This document shows positions 35,228 to 43,348 of a stretch of 64,000 nt of DNA, in pieces. Each line of letters opens with the position of its first letter. Position 1 is the stretch's first letter. Both the position numbers and the translations under genes were made by a program. This DNA comes from Cocleimonas sp. (lineage in GTDB: Bacteria; Pseudomonadota; Gammaproteobacteria; Thiotrichales; Thiotrichaceae). The stretch covers positions 1 to 64,000 of the forward strand of contig JAKIUW010000003.1 in assembly GCA_021647365.1 (NCBI GenBank). The letters are read 5' to 3'. Under the pieces are notes generated by a model that saw only the letters and a program-made list of their open reading frames with translations, was not told the origin of the DNA and searched no databases.

Positions 35228-36066
35228 GAAGATTGCTTGGCTGTTAAAACGATTGTTGAAATGATTTTTAAGCCTTGCATGACAAGGTCTTCCGCGAAGA
35301 TAAAATCTGTCTTTAAATAAGGGATCATTTCATTAGCCGAACCACCACAAATAAACTTTTTAATCGTTATGCTATCCATTGATTTATTCTGTATTTCTTC
35401 TTCCATGTTGAAACAAATTGTATCAATTGCACCCGCAAGCCCAAATAAACTCCCGCTATTAATTGCTTGCTTTGTGTCGCTTGAAAAGAGTTTAGGTTCA
35501 AAAAACTGCTTTCCGTTCTTATCTAAACTGCCTGAACTGTGTGATGCTAGTAATTCTGTATTTTTCAGCAAACTTTGACTGCATAAGTCCAGACCCGATA
35601 AAATTACCCCACCCAAGTGTTGCCCTTGTGTATCAACCGCATCAATGGTTGTAGCCGTGCCTGCATCCACAACTATACAGGCTTGACCATTTACTAGATG
35701 ATGAGCCGCTATCATGGCAACCAAACGATCTGTTCCCAGCTTTTGTGGCTCGCTGTAGGCAACGGTGATTCCTGCAAGTTGTGCTGCAGATTTTACGAGA
35801 GTCAATTCAAGGGAATACTGCGCGCAACAATCTATACTAGAACGACTAAAGTCATCACCTAAAACCGAAACCATCACAACAGTATCAATCTCAGAGGTTT
35901 GCTGCATCAACAAAATATCTTTAAATACATTTTCAGGGTATTTTTCCGCATATACAACCGACTGCATTTTAGATAATGAGTATCGTGTAAAAGTGGGGGG
36001 GTGTACTTCCAATAAAGCCCATTTTAGACTTGAATTCCCCGCATCAATGAGTAGTTTTTTCTTCAC
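35224..36066 (-). CDS. coaX: Type III pantothenate kinase
   Basis: Phosphorylates pantothenate in coenzyme A synthesis. The phosphate-binding loops are LIDAGNSSLKW at the N-terminus and CIVVDAGTATTIDAVD in the middle. KLGTDRLVAMIAAHH and KKFICGGSANEM are also family segments. Start is a GTG after AGGGAT, giving 280 residues. Residues 20-29 (EVHPPTFTRY) are encoded by a full CACACC repeat arm. This region is a variable loop in the family, so activity may be intact. It follows birA by 4 bp and overlaps the SPOR gene. The birA-coaX order is common. Confidence 0.93.
   Translation of the reverse strand: MKKKLLIDAGNSSLKWALLEVHPPTFTRYSLSKMQSVVYAEKYPENVFKDILLMQQTSEIDTVVMVSVLGDDFSRSSIDCCAQYSLELTLVKSAAQLAGITVAYSEPQKLGTDRLVAMIAAHHLVNGQACIVVDAGTATTIDAVDTQGQHLGGVILSGLDLCSQSLLKNTELLASHSSGSLDKNGKQFFEPKLFSSDTKQAINSGSLFGLAGAIDTICFNMEEEIQNKSMDSITIKKFICGGSANEMIPYLKTDFIFAEDLVMQGLKIISTIVLTAKQSS
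35981..36008 (-). repeat. CACACC repeat arm inside the coaX reading frame
   Basis: A full 28-base arm (plus strand TATCGTGTAAAAGTGGG, then the rest of the G-run and GTGTACTT). It differs from the consensus at about three positions and is read as codons 20-29 of coaX. Its length is not a multiple of three, so flanking codons must have been reshaped if it arrived by insertion. Confidence 0.85.
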
Positions 36067-36070
36067 TCAC

Positions 36071-36835
36071 TTATCCCTTTTTTAATCTTATATCTGCTGA
36101 TGAATAGAAGCATAACTCGCCCGTATTTTTTAATATGCCCAAGCGCCCGTGCTTATCTATTTCAACAACCTCCCCTGATACTTCTATGCCTTGATGATCA
36201 AAATACACTTGTTCACCTCGCAAAATATCCCAAGTTTGCCATGATTGCATGAACTGATCAAAATTTAACTGTTTAAAGCTATCAAGCTTTTCTTTTAATC
36301 GAATGATTAACTGCGTGACTAATTCATTTTTTGATACATTATCATTCATCGCTTCATCTAGGCTTGTAACAGGTTGCCCGATTGTTTTACTGCTGCCCAA
36401 AGGTAGAGCGATGTTCAAACCGATTCCAATAATCACTCTTCCAGATTGGTCAATCGTTTCTAGCAATATTCCTCCCAGCTTTTTTTGCTGCCAAAAAATA
36501 TCATTAGGCCACTTTACACCATGATTGGTTAAACCAACATCTTGCAAGGCTTCTGCGATAGCTATGCCAGTTACTAAACCCAATAATGACCAGTGTTTTA
36601 CAATCTCATCAAAGCACCAGCACAATGAAAAATGAATATTTCCACGAGGTGATACCCAGTTATTTCCGCGTCGTCCTCGCCCTTTGGTTTGCGATTCACT
36701 AATGCAAATATCACCACAGTGCCCATGCTCTAGCAACCAGCTATTGGTAGAGTTTAAAGATTCAAAGTAGTGAATCGTGCCACAGGCTGTAGATTCTTTA
36801 ATCTGATCTATATTGAGAGATTTATGGTTTAGCAT
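36071..36835 (-). CDS. birA: Biotin-protein ligase, catalytic form without a DNA-binding domain
   Basis: Attaches biotin to the carboxyl carrier protein of acetyl-CoA carboxylase. The biotinyl-5'-AMP loop is SESQTKGRGRRGNNW, and the core continues with VKWPNDIFWQQKKLGGIL and VIIGIGLNIALP. The C-terminal SH3-like part is present (GEVVEIDKHGRLGIL). At 254 residues it lacks the roughly 60-residue winged helix of E. coli BirA (321 residues), so it should not repress the bio operon. The start overlaps the MFS gene by 14 bp, and coaX follows after 4 bp. Confidence 0.92.
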   Translation of the reverse strand: MLNHKSLNIDQIKESTACGTIHYFESLNSTNSWLLEHGHCGDICISESQTKGRGRRGNNWVSPRGNIHFSLCWCFDEIVKHWSLLGLVTGIAIAEALQDVGLTNHGVKWPNDIFWQQKKLGGILLETIDQSGRVIIGIGLNIALPLGSSKTIGQPVTSLDEAMNDNVSKNELVTQLIIRLKEKLDSFKQLNFDQFMQSWQTWDILRGEQVYFDHQGIEVSGEVVEIDKHGRLGILKNTGELCFYSSADIRLKKG

Positions 36836-38003
36836 AAACGGGAAGTCGGTCTTTGGTTACAAACTTTGCCGCTATGATAGCACCTAGTAAGGCAATCAGT
36901 GCAGATGCTAAAAACGTCCATGTTGAACCCATTGAATCCCATGTGTAGCCACTCAACAAATTACCCACTGCTCCACCTAATCCAAAGCTAATCCCAGCAT
37001 AAAGTGCTTGTCCTCGTGCATGTAATCGTCCAGGAAATAGTTGGTGCGTTAAGCTGATTGCAGCAGCATGAAAAAGACCAAAACTTGCCGCATGGAGTAA
37101 TTGAGATAACACCAAAAAAGCAAAACTATCGACCATAAGCGCTAGAATAACCCAGCGCAAAGACGTTACTAAAAGAGCAAATGCAAACAGTCTATAAGTG
37201 CTAAATCGGTGAAAGAGACGATATACAACGATAAACAACATCACTTCTGCCAACACACCTAGTGCCCACATTAGCCCTGTCATACTACGGGAGTAACCAT
37301 GATCTTCTAAATAAATACTAAAAAAGGTGTAATAAGCACCATGGCTTAAAGACTGCAAAGCACACGCCAATAACAGAGCAATGACCATCGGCTTTTTTAA
37401 TACATCAAAAATACTCACGCGTTCTACCTGCAAAACACTTTCTACTTTATCTTTTACCAACAAGCTGCTTATTCCATTAGCAATTAACAAGCTCAACATC
37501 AGTAGAGGTAATAATGCGATACCATTTTCATCAATAATCAGTGGTAATGCCGCAACACTAATAATGAAGCCAATAGAGCCCCAAAGCCTTATATGACTGT
37601 AGCGTGAAGTGTTACCTGCTAGGTGGTCTAAGGTTAACGCTTCAAACAATGGCAAACTTGCATTCCAGAAGAAGCCAAAAACGGTCATCACTATCACAAA
37701 CCACCAATAGCTTTGGTACGTGAGCAAAGCAGCAAAAGCAGCGACAGTGAATAATAAAGAAACTTGAATAATGATTAAACGTTTTTGTAAATAATCAGAC
37801 AACCAGCCTAATAAATAAGGAGCCAAAATCTTACTCGCCATGACAATCGCCATGAGTTCGCCAATCTCAACAGATGAAAAGTTTAAAGATTTAAGATAAA
37901 GCGGCCAATAAGGAACAAACACGCCAAGTGCGGCAAAAAAGAAAAAATAAAAAGTAGATAAGCGCTGATATAAATAGCGCTGAGGAGATGGCGTTGTTGG
38001 CAT
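36822..38003 (-). CDS. MFS transporter of the HcaT-like type
   Basis: Twelve-span major facilitator of 393 residues. The N-terminus (STFYFFFFAALGVFVPYWPLYLKS) and the motif GWLSDYLQKRLIII are typical of the MFS_1-like group that includes the E. coli phenylpropionate permease HcaT. There are no aromatic-degradation genes nearby, so the substrate is unknown. It is part of the minus-strand operon: 22 bp after the thioredoxin-like gene, and overlapping birA by 14 bp. Confidence 0.82.
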   Translation of the reverse strand: MPTTPSPQRYLYQRLSTFYFFFFAALGVFVPYWPLYLKSLNFSSVEIGELMAIVMASKILAPYLLGWLSDYLQKRLIIIQVSLLFTVAAFAALLTYQSYWWFVIVMTVFGFFWNASLPLFEALTLDHLAGNTSRYSHIRLWGSIGFIISVAALPLIIDENGIALLPLLMLSLLIANGISSLLVKDKVESVLQVERVSIFDVLKKPMVIALLLACALQSLSHGAYYTFFSIYLEDHGYSRSMTGLMWALGVLAEVMLFIVVYRLFHRFSTYRLFAFALLVTSLRWVILALMVDSFAFLVLSQLLHAASFGLFHAAAISLTHQLFPGRLHARGQALYAGISFGLGGAVGNLLSGYTWDSMGSTWTFLASALIALLGAIIAAKFVTKDRLPVYAKP

Positions 38004-38025
38004 TAGATATTATTGACTACTAACA

Positions 38026-38589
38026 TTACTGATTGCTAACCGTGCTGGCTTCTTTTTTAAAATTTTTTGCCCACCAAAGGCGTAAACGTAAACCCCATCC
38101 ACTAGTCAAACCAACTTCTGTAAAGCGAATATTGCCATTGCCATCAATAATATAGCTGGTAGGCACACCTTTAACGCCGAAGAGATCAGCTAAACGACTG
38201 TCTTGATCAACAATAGTTGGCCAGTCTTCTATAGAACGTGCTTTCATATGCTTTATCACCTCGGCCTTATCACCGGATTGATAGGCAATCGTTAATATGG
38301 GCCAATCTTTTTGTATGTCATTTAAACTGCTCTCTTCAAACTTACAAAATGGGCACCAGCTCGCCCAAAAATGTAACAACAGCGGCTTGCCATTATAGTC
38401 CTCTAGGTTTACCGTTTTGCCATCCAGCATGACACTTTGAAAACTTGGAGCGATGCCGTTAACCAGATCTTTTTGTTGCCATGCTCTGACAGTAAAAATG
38501 ATAGCTACAATAATAAGTATTTCAAATAATAGTCGAAGCCAGCGATACTTCTTCTTAGGCTTAGAACTGATTGGTTTTTGTGGTTTCAT
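38026..38589 (-). CDS. Membrane-anchored TlpA/ScsD-like thioredoxin
   Basis: Periplasmic thiol-disulfide oxidoreductase. A basic N-terminus and one span (LFEILIIVAIIFTVRAW) precede a thioredoxin fold with active site HFWASWCPFC and the cis-Pro loop LFGVKGVPTSYIIDGNG. The start at 38589 (MKPQKP) is chosen because GGAAG lies seven bases upstream; a reading from 38637 would add 16 residues without a site. The product is 187 residues. It heads the operon with the MFS gene, birA, coaX and the SPOR gene. The WCPFC centre and VGLTSGWGLRLRLW tail resemble ScsD. Confidence 0.82.
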   Translation of the reverse strand: MKPQKPISSKPKKKYRWLRLLFEILIIVAIIFTVRAWQQKDLVNGIAPSFQSVMLDGKTVNLEDYNGKPLLLHFWASWCPFCKFEESSLNDIQKDWPILTIAYQSGDKAEVIKHMKARSIEDWPTIVDQDSRLADLFGVKGVPTSYIIDGNGNIRFTEVGLTSGWGLRLRLWWAKNFKKEASTVSNQ

Positions 38590-38637
38590 CTGAATGCTTC
38601 CAACACTTTTTATTAATAAGCCCAGCTTAGCACACAC

Positions 38638-38670
38638 AAAAAAGCCGCGACAGATGTCACGGCTTTTTAT
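38638..38670. terminator. Bidirectional intrinsic terminator
   Basis: AAAAAAGCCG-GACA / TGTC-CGGCTTTTT forms a strong stem with A-rich and T-rich sides. It lies 27 bp past the stop of the large OmpA/cadherin gene, so it should terminate that minus-strand transcript. It is just upstream of the thioredoxin-like gene. Confidence 0.85.
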
Positions 38671-38696
38671 CAGAGTAAAAACTCTTGTCCTACTAT

Positions 38697-41600
38697 TTAC
38701 TTAGTTACATGAACCGTTACCATGCCTGATCCATTATGACCATGACCATCGTGCACGCCGTAGTAGAAAGTATCTGTTCCTGTTCTGCCTGGAGTCGGCT
38801 TGTAAAGTATCTTATTGCCAACTTTGTGTGTTTCACCAAAGCTACCACTATCTACAGCATCTAATATCAAGGTATCACCATCTGGATCCCTATCATTTGC
38901 CAGCACATCAATCAGAATGTTAACACCAGCCTTTGTAGTAACTTCTTCATTCTTAATGATTGGGTAACTATTGTTACCATCATTAGGATCAGTTACGGCA
39001 ACTGTTGCAAAAGCACTAGCTGTATGTCCGTGTCCGTCAGATATAGTGTACTGGAATGAAATACTATCAACTACATCTTTGCCAGGTGTAAATCTAACCT
39101 TTCCATTAACAATAGTAGCGGCTGCATTTCCTAGTGGTTTATCAACAGAAACTAGAGTCAAAGCATCTCCATCTGGATCTGTATCATTGGCAAGCACATC
39201 AATGGTAATCGCTTGGTTCATATCAGTTGGAACAGCATCTTCAACTGCATCAGGTGCCCTGTTTGGCCCTGTTGGCTTCTTCTTTTTTACCTTCACGGTA
39301 ACTGTTGCTTGAGCAGTATCGCCAGCTGAATTCTTTACCCTGTAAGTAAAAGAATCCGTACCTGAAAAACCATCTTTAGGTAAATAAGCAAGTTTACCGC
39401 TTAATACCTCAACATAGCCATTAGCAGGAGAGCTAGTATCTACAATCATCAGACCTGAGTCATCATTTGCTAGTACATCGATGGTAACGCCTTCTCCTTC
39501 TTGGGTAGCCGCTCTGTCGTTACTAACATTGATTGGATCATTATTTCCACCATCACCTTGCACATCAACACGGATAGTGGCTGTTGCTTCATGACCATGA
39601 CCATCTGAAATAGTGTAGCTAAAGGTATCTGTGCCTGTTCCACAAGAATTAACTGGCGTGTAGACAACCGTGTTACCACTAACAACTGCCATACCTAGGC
39701 TCGGGCCTCCAAGATCGGTGATACTTAAAGTATCGCCATCTGGATCTGTATCATTACCTAGTACATTGATTGTAACCGCATCACATTGAGCAACAGCCGT
39801 GTCATCTTTTGCAACAGGAGCCTCATTACCGCCTTGACACTGACCTGTAACAGTTACATTTACAGTTGCTGTCGATGTATTGCCATTTGAATCCGTAATT
39901 GTGTACTGGAAACTATCTGGACCAATGTAATCATCATCTGGGGTATATTTGATACTGCCATCAGCTAATACAATCGCCGTTCCGTTTGATGGATCACTTG
40001 CTATTGTAACTGTCGCATTACCAGAGCCTTGATTATCATTCTCAAGTACATTGATAGTTGTCATGCTACAAGTTTCTAGCGTTACATTATCATCCGTTGC
40101 ATCTGGAAGATTTGGATTTGATGTTCCATTAACCGTAACGGTAACTGTTGCTATCGCTAAGTTACCCTGCGGATCACGCACTTCATATTCAAAAGTATCT
40201 GTTCCTGTGAAGCCTGTATTTGGTGTATATCTAATCTGACCATTTACAATCGTAGCAGCACCGTTTGATGGCTGTCTTACAATGTGTGTAATTGTTGCAT
40301 CAGAATCATCATTTTCTAACACATCAATCATTATTGGTGTATTTTCATCTGTACTGCGTACATCATCTACAGCATTAACATCATTATCAACAAGTGCATC
40401 CATATTGACAGTTACTGTTGCAGTATCAGTACCACCATTGCCATCAGAAATAGTGTAGTTAAACGTATCTTGCTTACCACAACCTGATCCATCTGGTGTG
40501 TATGTGATACTTGTACCATCAGCGTTTATTACCGCTGTACCGTATTGTGGCTTATCAACATGGGTAATAGTTAATACATCACCATTAGCATCTGTATCAT
40601 TACCTACCAAATCAATAACTCTTGGAGCAGTACCACAACTAATTGTATCGGAGTCGTTTACTGCAACTGGCGCTGTATTAACAGGTGCCGCTGGATCTCT
40701 ATCTGTAGATGTAAACGTATTCACATTCCTGTTATGTTGCATATTATTATGTAATGCACGTTTGATCCATGCTGGAGATGTTGGAATTACTTCTGTTCTC
40801 CAAATCACACGTGGAGCACCTGCGCTACCACCTGAAACCAATACGTTCTTAGTACCTGCTGGTACATTTTTGAAACCTGTTGCTACACGACGAGTACCTG
40901 TACGAACATTTTGTGTTTCTGTACGGTAGCCTGTTTTATAAGCTTGACGCTCAGATACATATTCAATATCTACACGACGGTTTTTGAAACCTTGCTCAGG
41001 CGTATTAGGGAACTTAGGATGACCTTTACCTAGACCACGTGCAACTAGATGGTTTGCATTGAAGCCATTTCTAATTAAAAACGCTCTTACTGCTTGCGCG
41101 CGTTGCTCTGATAAACGTTGATCGTAAGCTGCATCACCTAGACCACAAGTGTTACCTGTTATACGGATTGAACCTTTGTAACCATTCTTACGTATTTGTG
41201 TCGCTATCTGCTTCAAACGCGTTTGTGCAGAAGGGATTAACTTAGCACTATTAAGTTTGAAGAATGTTTGCCCTTCAAGTGCCATTGTGCTTTTAACCAA
41301 TTGTTTGTATGGCTTACGAACTGTTTTCTTACCGTATGTTGGAACTGTCTTGTACGTAGGTACGCGCTTGTAAGTACGTTGTTGTGCGTAACGAGGCGCC
41401 ACTGCTTTTCCTGGTACTTCAACACGTACACGCTTGTAACGTCTGTCTGGCTGGTAGATGCTTGCTCCACCGAAGTCATAACGATAGCTAAGTCTTCCGT
41501 TTACATCTGTATCAGTGTTCGTATCAAGACCACCGCTCTTCTTTGATGCTGCAACATCTAAACCTAAGCTATGTGGTGTACCTTGGAAGAATTTTTCAAT

Positions 41601-42260
41601 ACCTGCAGATAGTGTAGTGTTCTTAGCATCTTTCTCACCAAGACCTACATCATCACTCCATTCGTGATCAATACCCGCACGAACACGCATGTTTGAATCT
41701 TTTAAGAATGTACCAACACTACCGCCGACTCCGTAGTCGTATGCTTTAGTAGATGTTTTTGTAGTACCGATTGCTTTACGACCTGAAAGACCTTTGCTTA
41801 CATGGCCTTCCCAGAACATAGCTTCTGTTTCTTGTCCGTAACCTAATGTTGCTTTATCGTGCCCGTTAGCATTACGGTCATAAGCGGCTGTTACTTTTTT
41901 CACGTGTGATTTGTCACTAGAAAGCCAGTTGTGATTCAATTGAATACCACGACCTTGAACACCTTTGTCATCACCTTTCAAATCATAATCAGCCCACAAG
42001 CCTACGCTTGAGCTACTATTCTCAGTTTCAGAAAAAGCATGATTTACTTCTAAACCTGCATTTCCTTCGTCTGTAACACTTACACCTAGTTGAGTGCTTC
42101 CACCGACATACTCATGATTGACACTATTAACCTGCCGTGCAGGTTCGTGTTGCTGACTACCGTAAGGTGCTGCTGTTGCAGAACTTGCTAGAATAGCGGC
42201 CGAACTAAATACAAATGGCAAGTAAGCCCATTTGTAACTTTTTGTTTGATTGTTTTTCAT
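38697..42260 (-). CDS. Large outer-membrane protein: barrel, OmpA-like domain and seven cadherin-like repeats (paralogue 1)
   Basis: A 1187-residue surface or envelope protein. Order: signal peptide (residues 1-31, ending SSATAAP), a beta-rich region of about 240 residues with alternating short strands (probable barrel), a basic Tyr/Val/Pro-rich linker (YKRVPTYKTVPTYGKK), an OmpA-like peptidoglycan-binding domain at about 330-430, a second linker, then seven repeats of about 94 residues from about 527. Each repeat has the signature IDVLANDTDPDGD near its start and a FxYTISDGxG strand near its end, as in tandem cadherin/VCBS-like adhesins. In the OmpA domain the usual Asp of GHTD is Cys (GNTCGLG). 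It shares most of residues 1-520 with the gene at 43349. Function is probably adhesion or cell-surface layering. Confidence 0.82.
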   Translation of the reverse strand: MKNNQTKSYKWAYLPFVFSSAAILASSATAAPYGSQQHEPARQVNSVNHEYVGGSTQLGVSVTDEGNAGLEVNHAFSETENSSSSVGLWADYDLKGDDKGVQGRGIQLNHNWLSSDKSHVKKVTAAYDRNANGHDKATLGYGQETEAMFWEGHVSKGLSGRKAIGTTKTSTKAYDYGVGGSVGTFLKDSNMRVRAGIDHEWSDDVGLGEKDAKNTTLSAGIEKFFQGTPHSLGLDVAASKKSGGLDTNTDTDVNGRLSYRYDFGGASIYQPDRRYKRVRVEVPGKAVAPRYAQQRTYKRVPTYKTVPTYGKKTVRKPYKQLVKSTMALEGQTFFKLNSAKLIPSAQTRLKQIATQIRKNGYKGSIRITGNTCGLGDAAYDQRLSEQRAQAVRAFLIRNGFNANHLVARGLGKGHPKFPNTPEQGFKNRRVDIEYVSERQAYKTGYRTETQNVRTGTRRVATGFKNVPAGTKNVLVSGGSAGAPRVIWRTEVIPTSPAWIKRALHNNMQHNRNVNTFTSTDRDPAAPVNTAPVAVNDSDTISCGTAPRVIDLVGNDTDANGDVLTITHVDKPQYGTAVINADGTSITYTPDGSGCGKQDTFNYTISDGNGGTDTATVTVNMDALVDNDVNAVDDVRSTDENTPIMIDVLENDDSDATITHIVRQPSNGAATIVNGQIRYTPNTGFTGTDTFEYEVRDPQGNLAIATVTVTVNGTSNPNLPDATDDNVTLETCSMTTINVLENDNQGSGNATVTIASDPSNGTAIVLADGSIKYTPDDDYIGPDSFQYTITDSNGNTSTATVNVTVTGQCQGGNEAPVAKDDTAVAQCDAVTINVLGNDTDPDGDTLSITDLGGPSLGMAVVSGNTVVYTPVNSCGTGTDTFSYTISDGHGHEATATIRVDVQGDGGNNDPINVSNDRAATQEGEGVTIDVLANDDSGLMIVDTSSPANGYVEVLSGKLAYLPKDGFSGTDSFTYRVKNSAGDTAQATVTVKVKKKKPTGPNRAPDAVEDAVPTDMNQAITIDVLANDTDPDGDALTLVSVDKPLGNAAATIVNGKVRFTPGKDVVDSISFQYTISDGHGHTASAFATVAVTDPNDGNNSYPIIKNEEVTTKAGVNILIDVLANDRDPDGDTLILDAVDSGSFGETHKVGNKILYKPTPGRTGTDTFYYGVHDGHGHNGSGMVTVHVTK

Positions 42261-42319
42261 TTTAAACTCTCTCTTCCATGATGACTAATTTATGATGAAA
42301 TTATGCAACTTATGGGGTA

Positions 42320-42351
42320 AAGAAAGATTTCCACTCATCAGACAAGTATAA
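42320..42351 (-). promoter_or_regulatory. Leader motif shared with the paralogous gene
   Basis: On the minus strand, TATACT is followed by TGTCTGATGAGTGGAAATC and then TTTCTTT. Upstream of paralogue 2 (46249-46281) the same order appears: TGTACT, then CTCTGATGAGAGGGAATTC, then TTTC. TATACT/TGTACT could be the -10 element and the rest the start of the transcript. No function is assigned. Confidence 0.45.
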
Positions 42352-42486
42352 CGAGATAGCCTGTTTATCAGGTTTTTTATACCGTTCATTCTTAAGACGT
42401 AACTTTATAACGCTAGCCATTATCTCACTTAATTACCCCAGTCAACGTGACGATGCACAAGCTTTGTATATGCAAACATCGACACT

Positions 42487-42509
42487 CATGTAAAATAAGA
42501 GGAGTGCTT
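42487..42509 (-). repeat. Degenerate CACACC repeat arm upstream of the WYL gene
   Basis: CATGTAAAATAAGAGGAGTGCTT keeps the outline of a CTAG-subtype arm, but the G-run is broken by A. It ends 18 bp before the WYL gene start. An arm in the opposite orientation follows that gene. Confidence 0.65.
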
Positions 42510-42526
42510 ACGGAATATTTTTACCT

Positions 42527-43219
42527 ATGAGACGTGCTGACCGCCTTTTTCAGATCATTCAATTTTTACGAACACGCCGCGTAACGACGGCGTCATGGCT
42601 AGCAGAGCGTTTGGAAGTTTCTGAGCGCACCATCTATCGCGATATTAAAGACCTGATTTTATCAGGTGTAAGTATTGAAGGCGAAGCAGGCGTTGGCTAT
42701 GTTGTGCGTCGAGGCTTTGATTTACCACCATTGATGTTTAGCGAGAATGAAATATCAGCACTTACGTTGGGTGCAAGAATTGTTGAAAGCTGGGCAGATG
42801 CCTCATTAGCAACAGCAGCTCAAAGTGCACTCAGTAAGATTGAAACTGTCTTACCCGATGATCTAAAAGGTAGCTTAGAAAATACATTGTTATTTTCACC
42901 ACTTACGCGAATCACGCCTGAAATTTCAACCGCAATGGCAGAAATACGCTTTGCCGCGGATAACCGCAGAAAAGTATCTCTTCAATACAGCACAGCAACA
43001 GGTAAATCCTCTGAGAGAGTTATCTGGCCACTAGGGCTATTCTTTTGGGGGTCTGTTTGGACGATAGGTGCGTGGTGTGAGTTGCGTAATGATTTCAGAA
43101 TATTCCGCTTAGATAGAGTTGATACGCTTTGTGTATTAGATGAAGAATATCCTTTGGAGAAAGGAAAATCCTTGCAGGATTTAATTGGGAATCAAAAAAG
43201 GCATGATTGTCAGCTGTAA
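42527..43219 (+). CDS. YafY-type HTH/WYL-domain transcriptional regulator
   Basis: DNA-binding regulator of 230 residues. The N-terminal HTH-11 region reads RADRLFQIIQFLRTRRVTTA, then WLAERLEVSERTIYRDIKDL. The WYL domain follows (about 130-215), with RKVSLQYSTATGKSSERVIWP, where the WYL ligand region lies near WPLGLFFWGSVWTIGAWCE. WYL domains sense nucleic acids or small ligands; the target is unknown. It is on the opposite strand to the two giant OmpA/cadherin paralogues that flank it and is bordered by inverted CACACC arms. A role in controlling those genes is conceivable only from position. Confidence 0.86.
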   Translation: MRRADRLFQIIQFLRTRRVTTASWLAERLEVSERTIYRDIKDLILSGVSIEGEAGVGYVVRRGFDLPPLMFSENEISALTLGARIVESWADASLATAAQSALSKIETVLPDDLKGSLENTLLFSPLTRITPEISTAMAEIRFAADNRRKVSLQYSTATGKSSERVIWPLGLFFWGSVWTIGAWCELRNDFRIFRLDRVDTLCVLDEEYPLEKGKSLQDLIGNQKRHDCQL

Positions 43220-43220
43220 T

Positions 43221-43246
43221 AAAAGCACACCCCTCTAGTTTTACTA
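43221..43246 (+). repeat. CACACC repeat arm just after the WYL gene
   Basis: AAAAGCACACCCCTCTAG followed by TTTTACTAG. This CTAG-subtype arm begins 2 bp past the stop codon, with a T interrupting the C-run. Confidence 0.8.
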
Positions 43247-43272
43247 GATTATTAAACAACCAATTTTTAGAC

Positions 43273-43304
43273 AAAAAAAAGCCGCAGTATTGGCTGCGGC
43301 TTTT
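43273..43304. terminator. Intrinsic terminator between WYL gene and paralogue 2
   Basis: GCCGCAG / CTGCGGC stem with a 6-base loop. The minus-strand product ends in eight U, so it is a strong terminator for the gene at 43349. The plus-strand side has only four T and may be weaker for the WYL gene. Confidence 0.85.
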
Positions 43305-43348
43305 CCTCGATCATCCTTGACCGAAAGGTAAATTAATTCTGTTAGGAG

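Noticed and set aside
42321..42345. Hammerhead-ribozyme-like CTGATGAG and GAAA in the paralogue leader
   Set aside because: No stem II can form between the two boxes (only GTG separates them), so the catalytic core is incomplete.
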